DNA of 64,000 nt from Candidatus Megaera endosymbiont of Mesostigma viride (GTDB lineage Bacteria; Pseudomonadota; Alphaproteobacteria; Rickettsiales; Rickettsiaceae): assembly GCA_020410825.1 (NCBI GenBank), contig CP084577.1:19985-83984 (forward strand), read 5' to 3'. Below the pieces are notes generated by a model. That model was not told the origin of the DNA and did no database searches. It saw nothing but the letters and a program-made list of their open reading frames with translations. A program made the position numbers and the translations under genes. The number at the start of each line of letters is the position of its first letter. Within the stretch, counting starts at the first letter, position 1. Below are positions 9,304-17,926 of the stretch, piece by piece.

Positions 9304-9874
9304 ATAATTCCTCTTCTTCCTTGCTTAACTTGACAAATTCCTTCAACAATAACTTTCCCGATCTCCATTCAAAACTAAGGCCGTAAACAGCCGGTATGCT
9401 CTGCACACCACGCTCGCCAAACCTACTGGTTAATTGACCGCTAGCTTTAACCGTCAGCTCTTTCTGATTAACCTCAAAACTTTTAACGGCAAAATGAGTA
9501 CTTAATGAAAACCTTTTGTACTTCTCCTTGGTGGCAGCAAAATATTCGTTAATCAATCTCATATATTTTGCATCACTTTGTGATACGTGGTTCATCAACA
9601 GCTCTTTTTTCCAGTCAATGGAATCGGATGTCAGATCAAGTAATAACGGTAGATACATCGCCGACGTTTCTTCTAGATAACTGATCGAAACACCCTTATC
9701 CGATGTCCAGACCTCCTGATTCAAACCGGGAGCTAAAATCACTTTTTCCTCGGTAGTAATTAACTTAAGACTAAGAGCAGCAACCGAAAATACGCTTATT
9801 ATTACCAATAACAGCAGAAAATTCCGTTGCCTTGCTACCTGATCTATATTCTTAACCATCACCTGTTTTTCCAT
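9284..9874 (-). CDS. traE: TraE, inner-membrane transfer protein (VirB8-like)
   Basis: The protein has 196 residues with one N-terminal membrane segment (FLLLLVIISVFSVAALSLKL) and a periplasmic VirB8-like domain. The phrase YLPLLLDLTSDSIDWKKELL and the later VKSFEVNQKELTVKASGQL are typical of TraE. The ATG at 9874 has AAGGAG about 9 bases upstream. TraE connects the inner-membrane part of the channel with the core complex. Confidence 0.94.
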   Translation of the reverse strand: MEKQVMVKNIDQVARQRNFLLLLVIISVFSVAALSLKLITTEEKVILAPGLNQEVWTSDKGVSISYLEETSAMYLPLLLDLTSDSIDWKKELLMNHVSQSDAKYMRLINEYFAATKEKYKRFSLSTHFAVKSFEVNQKELTVKASGQLTSRFGERGVQSIPAVYGLSFEWRSGKLLLKEFVKLSKEEEELYDQEEN

Positions 9875-9922
9875 GTTATCAATCTCCTTTCAATCAGATT
9901 TCCTATTACCGGTGAAAAACCA

Positions 9923-10207
9923 TTACATCAAACGCCGTAAATAAGAAGGCGGGGTGTTCTTATCAATGAAAATTTTTTCAAACGGCAGATACCAATAGAG
10001 CTTGCATTGTATTTGTCCTAAAAACCATTGCCTTGATAACCATCGTCCAATCATGAAACCAATGACACCTGCTCCCATTCCCCACATCAGACCTTTACTC
10101 AAGCCCACTAGTACAAGCAAGATGCCCCCGCCAATTAAAGAACCAACCGAGAAATTAAATATCTTTAATTCCTGATTCAGGCATTTGGTAAATACTCTTC
10201 TTGCCAT
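9923..10207 (-). CDS. traL: TraL, pilus assembly protein
   Basis: The protein has 94 residues, close to the usual TraL length, with a hydrophobic hairpin (about residues 20-58) and a soluble C-terminal end with GQIQCKLYWYLP. TraL is a small membrane protein needed for F pilus assembly and corresponds to VirB3. The ATG at 10207 follows AAGGAAG. It lies 6 bases after the pilin gene. Confidence 0.88.
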   Translation of the reverse strand: MARRVFTKCLNQELKIFNFSVGSLIGGGILLVLVGLSKGLMWGMGAGVIGFMIGRWLSRQWFLGQIQCKLYWYLPFEKIFIDKNTPPSYLRRLM

Positions 10208-10213
10208 CTTCCT

Positions 10214-10588
10214 TTATCCAAGCATTCCAATTAATCCTAGTATTACAACCCCGGCAGCTCCACATCCAAGACCGGCCCTGATTGCCCTTTGTCTTGGATC
10301 ACCTTCTCCAACTAGTGCTGCAGCTGTTCCACTTAGTAATACCCCTTTCCCCCAGTGGGCCTGAACCCCATCAAGTAAAGGTTTTGTTCCGGCAGTAACG
10401 CCTTTGTCTATATCAAACGCAGCAAGTACTAGTTCAGGGTAAAGAGCAAAAGTTGCAGATAATACTCCTGCCGCAAGAATCAAAGATTTTAGCCAGGAAT
10501 TTAATTTAGGTTTTTGTATCGATTCGGTTGTATTTACTATTAAATCTTTAGAAGTATTCTCTGATTTTGAAATTTGCTTGTTTTGCAT
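10214..10588 (-). CDS. traA: TraA-like propilin
   Basis: The protein has 124 residues from the ATG at 10588, which has GGAGAAT upstream. A long leader is followed by a first hydrophobic segment ending in LVLAAF, a likely cleavage region, and a short mature pilin with a second hydrophobic helix (GCGAAGVVILGLIGMLG). This is the topology of VirB2/TraA propilins. It is first in the traA-L-E-K-B-V-C order. An upstream ATG at 10669 is in frame, but it lies in a palindromic repeat and lacks a good ribosome site, so I treat that stretch as leader. Confidence 0.83.
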   Translation of the reverse strand: MQNKQISKSENTSKDLIVNTTESIQKPKLNSWLKSLILAAGVLSATFALYPELVLAAFDIDKGVTAGTKPLLDGVQAHWGKGVLLSGTAAALVGEGDPRQRAIRAGLGCGAAGVVILGLIGMLG

Positions 10589-10618
10589 GTTTAATTCTCC
10601 GTTATTAAAATTAATTTT

Positions 10619-10664
10619 CTGTAGTACCAACTCTTTAAGATGATTCGCTATCCGCCAAGATTGC
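10619..10664 (-). repeat. Second copy of the palindromic element, upstream of traA
   Basis: This stretch matches 2225-2265 in traU over more than 40 bases with only a few changes; the core TTCGCTATCCGCCAAGA is identical. Here the right arm has decayed, leaving a GATGA/TCATC stem. It is in frame with traA but lies before the preferred start. Confidence 0.75.
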
Positions 10665-10729
10665 CTCATCCCGTTAATTCTCCCTCAATCGCTCATTTTT
10701 ATTTTTCTCCTTTGATTAATTTGATTAAT

Positions 10730-11107
10730 TTATGCTACTCGTGCCTTTAACAATGATTTAACCAGAGTATTGATTGCGTCCTGATGTTCCCTATTACCGA
10801 TACGCCTGAAATTCTTTGCTACCTCAATGCACAGGCGTTGGTTTTCTGTTTCCAGCAAGCTGTTATCACCCGCTTCAAAACCTTCGTAAAAATATGTTAC
10901 CTTCTGCTCTAGAGCATTAGCGATTAACACCAGCCTTGAAGCAGAAACCCGATTAGTTCCATTTTCATACTTCTGTAGCTGCTGGTGAGTAACACCGATT
11001 ACTTTTGATAATTGCTGGCGGGGTAGCCCTTTTGCTAACCGCAGGGAATAGATTTTCTGGCCAATGAATTTATCGATTTTCTCTAAATTACTGTTTTTTC
11101 TTCCCAT
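10730..11107 (-). CDS. XRE-family transcriptional regulator
   Basis: The protein has 125 residues with a helix-turn-helix at about residues 13-70 (IGQKIYSLRLAKGLPRQQLS, then GVTHQQLQKYENGTNRVSASRL) and a C-terminal helical part. Such regulators usually repress nearby operons, and its place just upstream of traA suggests control of the transfer genes. The ATG at 11107 follows AAGGAAC. A shorter relative with the same signature (QQLQKYEN) lies at 29988-30188. Confidence 0.9.
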   Translation of the reverse strand: MGRKNSNLEKIDKFIGQKIYSLRLAKGLPRQQLSKVIGVTHQQLQKYENGTNRVSASRLVLIANALEQKVTYFYEGFEAGDNSLLETENQRLCIEVAKNFRRIGNREHQDAINTLVKSLLKARVA

Positions 11108-11133
11108 TATTGTTCCTTCCTTATTTGTTATTT

Positions 11134-11376
11134 TTACTTCAAAATCACCCTAATTACCTGATGCAGCTCCTCGATCTCTTCCCTAAGTAACTCTACTGAT
11201 GTTCTAGTTGCCTTTTGCTGGGCAAGGAACAGGCTACTTGGTTCATAACTTGAATCTCTACTAGTAAGAAAGATTCTTATATCCTCTTCCTGCCTTTCTA
11301 TTTTTTGCTCTAGCCGATCAAGTTTATTTAGAATATGATTAAGTAGTTCTTTGATTTCTTCCCCTCTGTTCTCCAT
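11134..11376 (-). CDS. Small coiled-coil protein
   Basis: The protein has 80 residues, almost entirely charged and helical, with a leucine-rich coiled-coil pattern in the first half (ELLNHILNKLDRLEQKIERQ) and another near the end. I do not recognise the family. It lies between the autotransporter gene and the XRE regulator, 17 bases from the former, so it is probably co-transcribed. The ATG at 11376 has GGGAG upstream. Confidence 0.55.
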   Translation of the reverse strand: MENRGEEIKELLNHILNKLDRLEQKIERQEEDIRIFLTSRDSSYEPSSLFLAQQKATRTSVELLREEIEELHQVIRVILK

Positions 11377-11393
11377 GATTTTTTCTCCCTTTG

Positions 11394-13040
11394 TTAAATG
11401 TTAATCCGCAGCTTTCCATAAAAGCTGTTCCCTGAATAACGCCTGTAGCCAGTTCTCTCATAACCGGCGCTTGCCTCAAATCTTGAAAAAGAAATGCCCA
11501 TACTTGCTCCAAGTCTATATGTATCCTTTGGCACAGGTATCCTGTAATCAGAAAGAGGAATGCCACCGCTATTGCTAATTTTTAGCCTGTTTGATTTAGG
11601 GGAAAATCCTGCTTCATAAGCCGCTCTGATTTCAGGGATTAATTGACATTCTCCAATTTCAAAAAGCCCTGTTAGCGTAAGCCCCCCTGTAATTGCAGGT
11701 TTCCGGATAGCAAGCTTACCGATTTTTAGATTCCCCTGATCTTTGCCCTTGAATCTTACGGTCTCATAGGAAACACCGAGGTTTGGGACAAAAAACAGTT
11801 TGCCGATTGGATAATAATAATCAGCTGTTAACGATCCCCCGAGTAGCTCCCCTTTTAACCTGAATCTGCTATTGCCGTTAATCAAGGACTGATAATTCAT
11901 TTTAGCGTCAACCTGTCCAAGCCTAGCCTCACCACTGAGTACCAGTCTTTCATTCATTTCTAAACTTCCGTAAAGGCTACCTATGAGTGATCTGATCTCA
12001 CCGCTAAACTTGCTACCGGCATTATTACTGATATTATTTATTACAGTTTCAGAAGTAGATTTTGGCTTAAGTTTTGTCTGGTTATGATTTAAAGCAATAC
12101 CAATGATAGTATCATCATCGATCTTGCCGTCAAAACCGATAGATAGTCCTGTAGTTTTGTGTTTTATCGCAAGCGAATTCTGGGGTTTGAATGTACCGCT
12201 TCCATAGCTTCCCTTGATCCATAAGCCATAATCTAATTCCCCGTCTCCGCTAGATACACCCATATTACCGGAATCAATCAAATACAGATGTGTAAGTCTG
12301 TCCATTGTAGCGCCGGCAAAATTTGCCATATCAGAAAAGGCAACTCCGCTCACTGCTTCCGCATACTTACCAGCTATGCTTCCTGCTATTATTTCAGCAG
12401 CTGTGATTATTTTTGCCTCGAGGCTTCCAAGCTGCAGAATACGGATTGTTCTTGCGTCGTTAATTTTTGCAAGTAACTCTCTTGCTGCTTCAGGGGTTAG
12501 GTTTACCTGACTTAGGCCAGCTAAAGCTATCAGGTTCTCCGCGGTAAATGCTCCACAACTCGATCCGTCATTCTGCTGGTGAACTCGCAAGTCAACAATT
12601 TCTGCTGTAGGTAGAATCTTTTTTATGGCCTCAATATAGCGGCCGCTTTGGCTTCCCTCCCCGCCAACAGGAGTACCGAAAGAATCATTGTAAAATACGA
12701 TAATATTACCATCAAGCTTCGTCCTGATTGCAATACCCGTCCAGTGACTATTATTCAGATTTACCGGTATCAGTGCGGGTTTTCCCGCTTGTGCCTCAAG
12801 CAAAGCAGCAGCAGCTACGTCCCTGATTAATTCAGCATTGTTTGGTACTGCAGGGGCAATATATACACTATCACCGAGACGGCTTTTAATAACTGCTCTA
12901 ATATCATCGTCGCCATACCAATAACTAATGTTGGCAATTTGCGGATTAATAAGGGACGCAAATACCATGCCGTTAACCCCTACAATAATCAGGGTGGGTA
13001 TTATTAGAGCTGCAAGGACTTGCCTGCAAAATGAACTCAT
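11394..13040 (-). CDS. Ulp1-like (CE clan) cysteine protease fused to an autotransporter beta-domain
   Basis: The protein has 548 residues. After a signal peptide (FCRQVLAALIIPTLIIVGVNG) comes a CE-clan domain with the expected catalytic set: His99 in NNSHWTGIA, Asp119 in VFYNDSFG, a Gln near 156 in HQQND, and Cys162 in GSSCGAFTAENL. Residues from about 270 to the end form an autotransporter beta-barrel with alternating strands and a terminal YGKLRINI. The family is known for deubiquitinase and SUMO-protease effectors of intracellular bacteria. The arrangement implies export across the inner membrane and display or release at the surface. The ATG overlaps the initiator stop (ATGA) and follows GGAGG. 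Confidence 0.88.
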   Translation of the reverse strand: MSSFCRQVLAALIIPTLIIVGVNGMVFASLINPQIANISYWYGDDDIRAVIKSRLGDSVYIAPAVPNNAELIRDVAAAALLEAQAGKPALIPVNLNNSHWTGIAIRTKLDGNIIVFYNDSFGTPVGGEGSQSGRYIEAIKKILPTAEIVDLRVHQQNDGSSCGAFTAENLIALAGLSQVNLTPEAARELLAKINDARTIRILQLGSLEAKIITAAEIIAGSIAGKYAEAVSGVAFSDMANFAGATMDRLTHLYLIDSGNMGVSSGDGELDYGLWIKGSYGSGTFKPQNSLAIKHKTTGLSIGFDGKIDDDTIIGIALNHNQTKLKPKSTSETVINNISNNAGSKFSGEIRSLIGSLYGSLEMNERLVLSGEARLGQVDAKMNYQSLINGNSRFRLKGELLGGSLTADYYYPIGKLFFVPNLGVSYETVRFKGKDQGNLKIGKLAIRKPAITGGLTLTGLFEIGECQLIPEIRAAYEAGFSPKSNRLKISNSGGIPLSDYRIPVPKDTYRLGASMGISFSRFEASAGYERTGYRRYSGNSFYGKLRINI

Positions 13041-14461
13041 GTGCACACCTCCATTAAGCGGTAATTTTCTTTATTGCAGAACTGCTCAAGCAGATGCTGA
13101 TAGTTCTGCTGTATCCAGTCTTTTACAAAACTTGTCGGAGCTTTAAGCTTAATCTCTTTCCTTTCCTCATCAATATTTGCGGTAAGCTTTGAAAACCAGT
13201 TACGATCTATCCCCTCACCGCAGGTCTTAATTAACCTTGTGCGGATTTGACCCCAGACTCCGGGGAACATTTCCAATTCATTGTTACGCACCGAAAAAGC
13301 AGAGGAAGATACACCAGAAGTTGGTGTTTCCTGATTTTTAATTATAAATTCAAGACTGCTGATGAATGAGCCGTATACTGACTGTACCTGCTCCAGTATC
13401 AGACGATATTGTATTTCACTTAGGTCAATATTCTTCTGTAAACTGATTCCAAAACTGCTTTCCTCTGCATGGGCAGGAAATTTTGCCGCCAGTAAAAAGT
13501 CATACGCTAGATCAGGAGATAAAATAGAAGCAAGTTTGCGACTTAACTGCGCTGCAAGAGTAGTATCCGTACTTCCTTCTATCTTAGTTAAAAATGCTTC
13601 TTTTTGCTGTTTTATGATTTCATCATTGCTTATATTAGCTCTAATCCTGAAAGCTCTATTACTGATTTTTACGGCGTCTCTCTTTTCGTAAGCTAAGGCC
13701 TTGGCCATATAGTTCATGAAAGCCTTTTTGCTTTTGAAGAAGCGATTTGTTAAACGTTTCGACATGCTAAGCAGTATTTCGTTAATGGCATTGCCTGAAA
13801 ACCCCCGACCGCATAATACTTGTAGTTTTGCGGCTTCTGGTTGACTTAAAGGATAAAAAGAAGCAAGGCTAAACCCTCTTACAGGTAACACAGCTGTTGG
13901 TGGAAAAGATTTTTCTTCTACAAAGGAATTTTTGCAAAAATTAGATTCGTGCGCATGCACGTTAGATCTATTTTTTATAAAAATAGTCTTTGTACTTATT
14001 TGATCGTAGCACCGGTGCAAACGGTATGATTTTTTCTCCTCTCTTATCCCCCTGATATCAAGTTCGGGATCGATGAAACATGACTTGAAAAAATCTGCAT
14101 CAAGATCAATAACCAGTTTATTTACCCTCCGCCCTTTAACATAAATATTTTTAAAACTTCTTTTTAAAATATTCTGTGCATATAAACGGGTTAAGGCTCT
14201 TCTTACTCTATCTTCCCGAAAACCGAACTTCTGCTCATAGTAGTTATAGGAAAGATAAAGAGAATGCCCATGGAGTTTTGGCATAAGTTCGCCATAATGG
14301 TTATTTGTACCGTTTCGATACCAGGCAACAATATCACCAAGAATGGTTATTGCCACCAGATCAGGGTTTCCATCTTCAAGACAAAACTGTTTGTACCATT
14401 TATGAATAATGACATCACCGGATTTAAAGGTTTTACCACAAGTAACAAAAAGAGAGTTCAT
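13037..14461 (-). CDS. DnaA-like plasmid replication protein
   Basis: The protein has 474 residues. The N-terminal part has a winged-helix pattern (residues about 20-120, with NPDLVAITILGDIVAWYR and FGFREDRVRRALTRL). The C-terminal 75 residues resemble the DnaA N-terminal domain (VWGQIRTRLIKTCGEGIDRNW, then APTSFVKDWIQQNY). No ATPase motifs are present, so it is not chromosomal DnaA. Proteins of this kind are the presumed initiators of Rickettsia plasmids. It is coupled by ATGA overlaps to the genes on both sides. A homologue lies at 21309-22820. Confidence 0.83.
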   Translation of the reverse strand: MNSLFVTCGKTFKSGDVIIHKWYKQFCLEDGNPDLVAITILGDIVAWYRNGTNNHYGELMPKLHGHSLYLSYNYYEQKFGFREDRVRRALTRLYAQNILKRSFKNIYVKGRRVNKLVIDLDADFFKSCFIDPELDIRGIREEKKSYRLHRCYDQISTKTIFIKNRSNVHAHESNFCKNSFVEEKSFPPTAVLPVRGFSLASFYPLSQPEAAKLQVLCGRGFSGNAINEILLSMSKRLTNRFFKSKKAFMNYMAKALAYEKRDAVKISNRAFRIRANISNDEIIKQQKEAFLTKIEGSTDTTLAAQLSRKLASILSPDLAYDFLLAAKFPAHAEESSFGISLQKNIDLSEIQYRLILEQVQSVYGSFISSLEFIIKNQETPTSGVSSSAFSVRNNELEMFPGVWGQIRTRLIKTCGEGIDRNWFSKLTANIDEERKEIKLKAPTSFVKDWIQQNYQHLLEQFCNKENYRLMEVCT

Positions 14462-14880
14462 AACGCCCCTCCCTCATCATCAGATAAAGCATTAATATTT
14501 GCTGTATTGAGTTTTAAGATGAGTTCCTTAGAAAATTGACTCTCCGGAATGGCTACGGTAGAGTAAAACAGACGGGCAACCAGCCCCAGATTCTGCAAAC
14601 GAAATGATGCTCTTTGCAAAGTAGATTTTCGAATACAGAATTTGCTCCAGAAATATGTAACACAGTCTCGAAGTTCAAAATCAGAGTTACTATCTCCCAT
14701 TCTTTGGGATAAGGATAACAGCTCAGCAAGAATATGGATTCCTACTAAATCAGGCCTACCGCTGGGCAATAAAACCTTTTTATAACACCAATGTGGGATA
14801 AAAAGCGAATCTCTTCGGATAATTCTAGGCCTTGACACATATATATTATTGTGCAGGCCGCACTTTTCTGTTATGTTCAT
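14458..14880 (-). CDS. Small protein related to the N-terminus of the DnaA-like initiators
   Basis: The protein has 140 residues and shares a pattern with the initiator N-termini: HWCYKKVLLPSGRPDLVGI matches the W-Y-K-K...GRPDL motif of the proteins at 13037 and 21309, and a similar winged-helix region follows. It lacks the DnaA-like C-terminal domain. It may be a DNA-binding cofactor or copy-number regulator. The ATG at 14880 is preferred over an upstream TTG; the ribosome site is weak. Its stop overlaps the initiator start. Confidence 0.6.
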   Translation of the reverse strand: MNITEKCGLHNNIYVSRPRIIRRDSLFIPHWCYKKVLLPSGRPDLVGIHILAELLSLSQRMGDSNSDFELRDCVTYFWSKFCIRKSTLQRASFRLQNLGLVARLFYSTVAIPESQFSKELILKLNTANINALSDDEGGAL

Positions 14881-14949
14881 ATTACCATATTGTTTAGTTA
14901 ACAATGTAGTGTTACCCCAATGCTTGGCATCAGGGTTTGGTATTATAAC

Positions 14950-14992
14950 CAGTAACTATCTTGTAAGTTTGGCGACTAGGAGATAGTTACTG
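14950..14992. promoter_or_regulatory. 12-base inverted repeat upstream of the replication operon
   Basis: CAGTAACTATCT at 14950-14961 is mirrored exactly by AGATAGTTACTG at 14981-14992, with a 19-base spacer. An octamer AAGTTTGG lies in the spacer and again just after the right arm. The position, 70 bases before the first gene of the initiator operon, suggests an operator or an initiator-binding site. It could also be a recombination site. Confidence 0.45.
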
Positions 14993-15093
14993 AAGTTTGG
15001 TTTGTGAGCTTGCTTTACAAAATCAAAAATTACCTTTAAAGCTATTTATTTATGTAACAATAATTAATAGATTTTTCTCCGTCAATAATTATT

Positions 15094-15112
15094 TTATCTT
15101 ATAGGATAAGAT
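15094..15112. promoter_or_regulatory. Palindromic operator candidate before the XRE gene
   Basis: TATCTTAT and ATAAGATA flank AGG, giving a perfect palindrome of two 8-base arms, and a further AAGATAAA half-site lies about 20 bases downstream. It lies about 100 bases upstream of the XRE regulator gene at 15210, so autoregulation is plausible. Confidence 0.4.
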
Positions 15113-15209
15113 ATATTATATTTTTTGATTACAAGATAAAACATAAGCAATCTATTTAATGCAATACCATTATGTACATGTAAGTAAGTCAAAGGGATAG
15201 AGTAGTGTA

Positions 15210-15656
15210 ATGGATAATTTAAAAAGAAAAATTATAGAATATATACAAGAATATAATATTGCGACTTCTGCATTTGAAAAAAAAGCTGGCGTCGGTAATG
15301 CAGTTGTTAATAGAATTTTAGATGATACAGTTAAAAATCCCGGTATCGAAACAATATTAAAAATAGCCGATGTACTCAATTGTTCTCTAGATGAACTATT
15401 TAATAGAAATCAATCTTTTAAAAAACATATTCTGAATATTGATACTGAACTACCATACAATAATGAACTATTCAGGTCTATATGCCTTTATACTGTTCAT
15501 TTCATAGAGTTATACCGCATTAATCACCTTACTCTTCAGCAAGTAGGATTAGTTATAGAAGAAATATATAAACATTGTTTAGATAGAAAATTAAGCTTAA
15601 TCGATACTAAGTTTGCAGACTGGTTCCTAAAAGATCATCTTTTAAATCGTTGTTAG
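15210..15656 (+). CDS. XRE-family regulator with an extended C-terminal domain
   Basis: The protein has 148 residues. Residues 1-70 form a helix-turn-helix (NIATSAFEKKAGVGNAVVNRIL, then NPGIETILKIADVLNCSLDELF) of the cro/CI type. The remaining 75 residues are helical and unassigned. It faces the NB-ARC gene, their stops overlapping by 4 bases, so the two are convergent. It may control the upstream replication operon or the sensor/NB-ARC pair. Confidence 0.85.
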   Translation: MDNLKRKIIEYIQEYNIATSAFEKKAGVGNAVVNRILDDTVKNPGIETILKIADVLNCSLDELFNRNQSFKKHILNIDTELPYNNELFRSICLYTVHFIELYRINHLTLQQVGLVIEEIYKHCLDRKLSLIDTKFADWFLKDHLLNRC

Positions 15657-17926
15657 TTATTCTTTAGAAAGCTTTGATACATGGCTTTTGTTCTAAAATG
15701 ATCAACCCCAAAAATATTCTCGTGTTTACTTAAGTATTCCTTATATATCCCTATATTATTATCCATTAATGCTGAGTTAGCTATTTTAAAATACAGATCG
15801 CTGATATGGTCAAGGAACATATTTTGCCCATAACAATTATGGTATATATTCTCTGCTATCTTATATGCTTGCAATGCTTCTGCTATTTTATTCTGTCTAT
15901 GATAAATATCACCCTCTACAATCAAAGCAGCAGCTAAATCATAATCAGAAGAATCTGATATATTATCTTTTTTCCTTTCTGGTAAAGCTAGAAAGATTTT
16001 TTTGGCTAAACTTATATGCTCTTCTGCGTTTTTGATTTTATCTACATTTAACTCAGCTAATGCAAGCCAAGTCAGGATACGTGCTTGCATTTCATGCGGC
16101 TCATCAAAATAACTTTTTGATCTGTTATCAAGTTCTTTAGCTAGTATATAAGCAGCTTCATAATCTCCTAGTTTAATTAAAATCTCTACTTTTAGTATAT
16201 GACCAAGTATAGTAAATTGATCTTGCGGTAAGTTTTCTTGTGATTTAACTAATTTATTTGCATTTTCTAACGCTAGATTATACTCTCCTTCTGCAAGGAA
16301 AATCCTTGCGTAAGAATACCATAATAATCCTTTGTAAAATATATCCTGATCTTCTTTAATGAATTCTTCAACTTTCTTTATACTAAGTTTTGCATCATTT
16401 ATAGCTCCTTTACGGATTCTGCTTTGTGTCAATTGTGAGTATATAGCGCATTTTAAATCTGCAAAACCATCAACATTTTTTACTGTTTCAGCAGCTTTTT
16501 CATAATCATACTCCGCATTTTTTATATCTCTTGCACTATAAGTTTTATATAATCCTACATTCACTAAATACCATGCATAAGCCACTTTTTGATTATTACT
16601 CATGTCATGATATTTAATTTCACCTCTGGTCTCCTTATCGATTAGCCATTCAACAAATTTTTTGCATTTATCATAATCCCTCTTCGTAAGGTAGAAGAAC
16701 ATAAGATTCTTTCTAAGTTCTAAAATGTCATAAAAATTTACGGCATTTTTTTCTGCGTTTTCTAGCATTATTTCTAAATTGCTTTGCAGAGTAGGATCTT
16801 TATGAAATAAAGATAAATAATCTGTAATCTTTTCAGGAAATCCTTGATTAATTGTTTTGACTATATCTTGCATACTATCTCTGATAACCTTATTACTAGC
16901 ACTTTCCAGAACAGTCTTCTTTATAAAATCATGTACTTCAAAAATTTGATTTTCCTTATAAGTACCTTTATCCTCTATTAAAGCAAACTTACTTAAATCA
17001 TGCAATATATCTATAACTTTAGAAGTATCACTACCAGATAAATTAATTAATAGCTGCTTTGAAAAATCATGGTTATTAATTAATGCTACCTTAAGTAAAA
17101 GATTATTAGCAGCACTACTTAGATTATCAAATATCGTTCCTAGCTGTTCTTTAGTCCTTTTTACTTCATCAGTTACAGCAAGTATTTTTTTATATTCCTC
17201 AATACTTAAATATCGATTATTTTGTAAGAATAAAGTTCCTCGAATTATAAGAATTGGATAATCCAAAAAAATTTCCGATAATTTTTCTACATCTCTTAAT
17301 TTATAATTAGGTAGCAGTTTTTCAATAAGTCCTAGTGCCTCTATTCTTTTAAGATTCTTTATCGGTATTATATTAGGTAATCCAGTAGTCTCCTGAGAAC
17401 AAACAACTATGTGACCATTATGACTATCTTCTAGAAATCTAAGTACTTTATTATTTTCATTAGTTCTTAAATTATCAAATACTAGGATCCATCCTGTTTC
17501 ATGCCTGAGATAATTCATTACGCTCTCAGAGATATGTTGTATGTCTTCAGAAATAATACAGGTCGAGCTTTTATTGCAAATTTTTAAGTTGATCTGTTTG
17601 GCTAAGTTTAAAAACTGATAACTAAGATCAAGATTACAATCAAAAACCCATATGATTTTATAATTATCTAAATTTTTTGATAAATATTGCCTGATTATCT
17701 GTGTTTTACCTATCCCGGTGAATCCAGTTAAAGATACTACTGAACCAATATTACTTAAATTACGCTCTATACTTTTTAGCTCTTCATTTCTACCGGAAAA
17801 ATACGGAACAGGTAAAGTTGAATTACTTACCTTAACTGAAGACATGGCTTTATTAGTAGTCAGAAGAACTAACAAAAATACGAATATTAAGTTTTTCCTT
17901 TTGTTAAATGAGGCGTTATATCCCAT
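15653..17926 (-). CDS. NB-ARC/TPR protein with an N-terminal export signal
   Basis: The protein has 757 residues. A hydrophobic N-terminal segment (LIFVFLLVLLTTNKAMS) looks like a signal peptide or anchor. It is followed by an NB-ARC-like ATPase domain with P-loop GFTGIGKTQ (about residues 69-76) and Walker B WILVFDN (about 148-154), a helical winged-helix region, and TPR-like repeats from about residue 400 to the end. Such STAND proteins act as sensors that oligomerise. Export would be unusual, as they need cytoplasmic ATP. It overlaps the sensor kinase gene by 40 bases. Confidence 0.8.
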   Translation of the reverse strand: MGYNASFNKRKNLIFVFLLVLLTTNKAMSSVKVSNSTLPVPYFSGRNEELKSIERNLSNIGSVVSLTGFTGIGKTQIIRQYLSKNLDNYKIIWVFDCNLDLSYQFLNLAKQINLKICNKSSTCIISEDIQHISESVMNYLRHETGWILVFDNLRTNENNKVLRFLEDSHNGHIVVCSQETTGLPNIIPIKNLKRIEALGLIEKLLPNYKLRDVEKLSEIFLDYPILIIRGTLFLQNNRYLSIEEYKKILAVTDEVKRTKEQLGTIFDNLSSAANNLLLKVALINNHDFSKQLLINLSGSDTSKVIDILHDLSKFALIEDKGTYKENQIFEVHDFIKKTVLESASNKVIRDSMQDIVKTINQGFPEKITDYLSLFHKDPTLQSNLEIMLENAEKNAVNFYDILELRKNLMFFYLTKRDYDKCKKFVEWLIDKETRGEIKYHDMSNNQKVAYAWYLVNVGLYKTYSARDIKNAEYDYEKAAETVKNVDGFADLKCAIYSQLTQSRIRKGAINDAKLSIKKVEEFIKEDQDIFYKGLLWYSYARIFLAEGEYNLALENANKLVKSQENLPQDQFTILGHILKVEILIKLGDYEAAYILAKELDNRSKSYFDEPHEMQARILTWLALAELNVDKIKNAEEHISLAKKIFLALPERKKDNISDSSDYDLAAALIVEGDIYHRQNKIAEALQAYKIAENIYHNCYGQNMFLDHISDLYFKIANSALMDNNIGIYKEYLSKHENIFGVDHFRTKAMYQSFLKNN

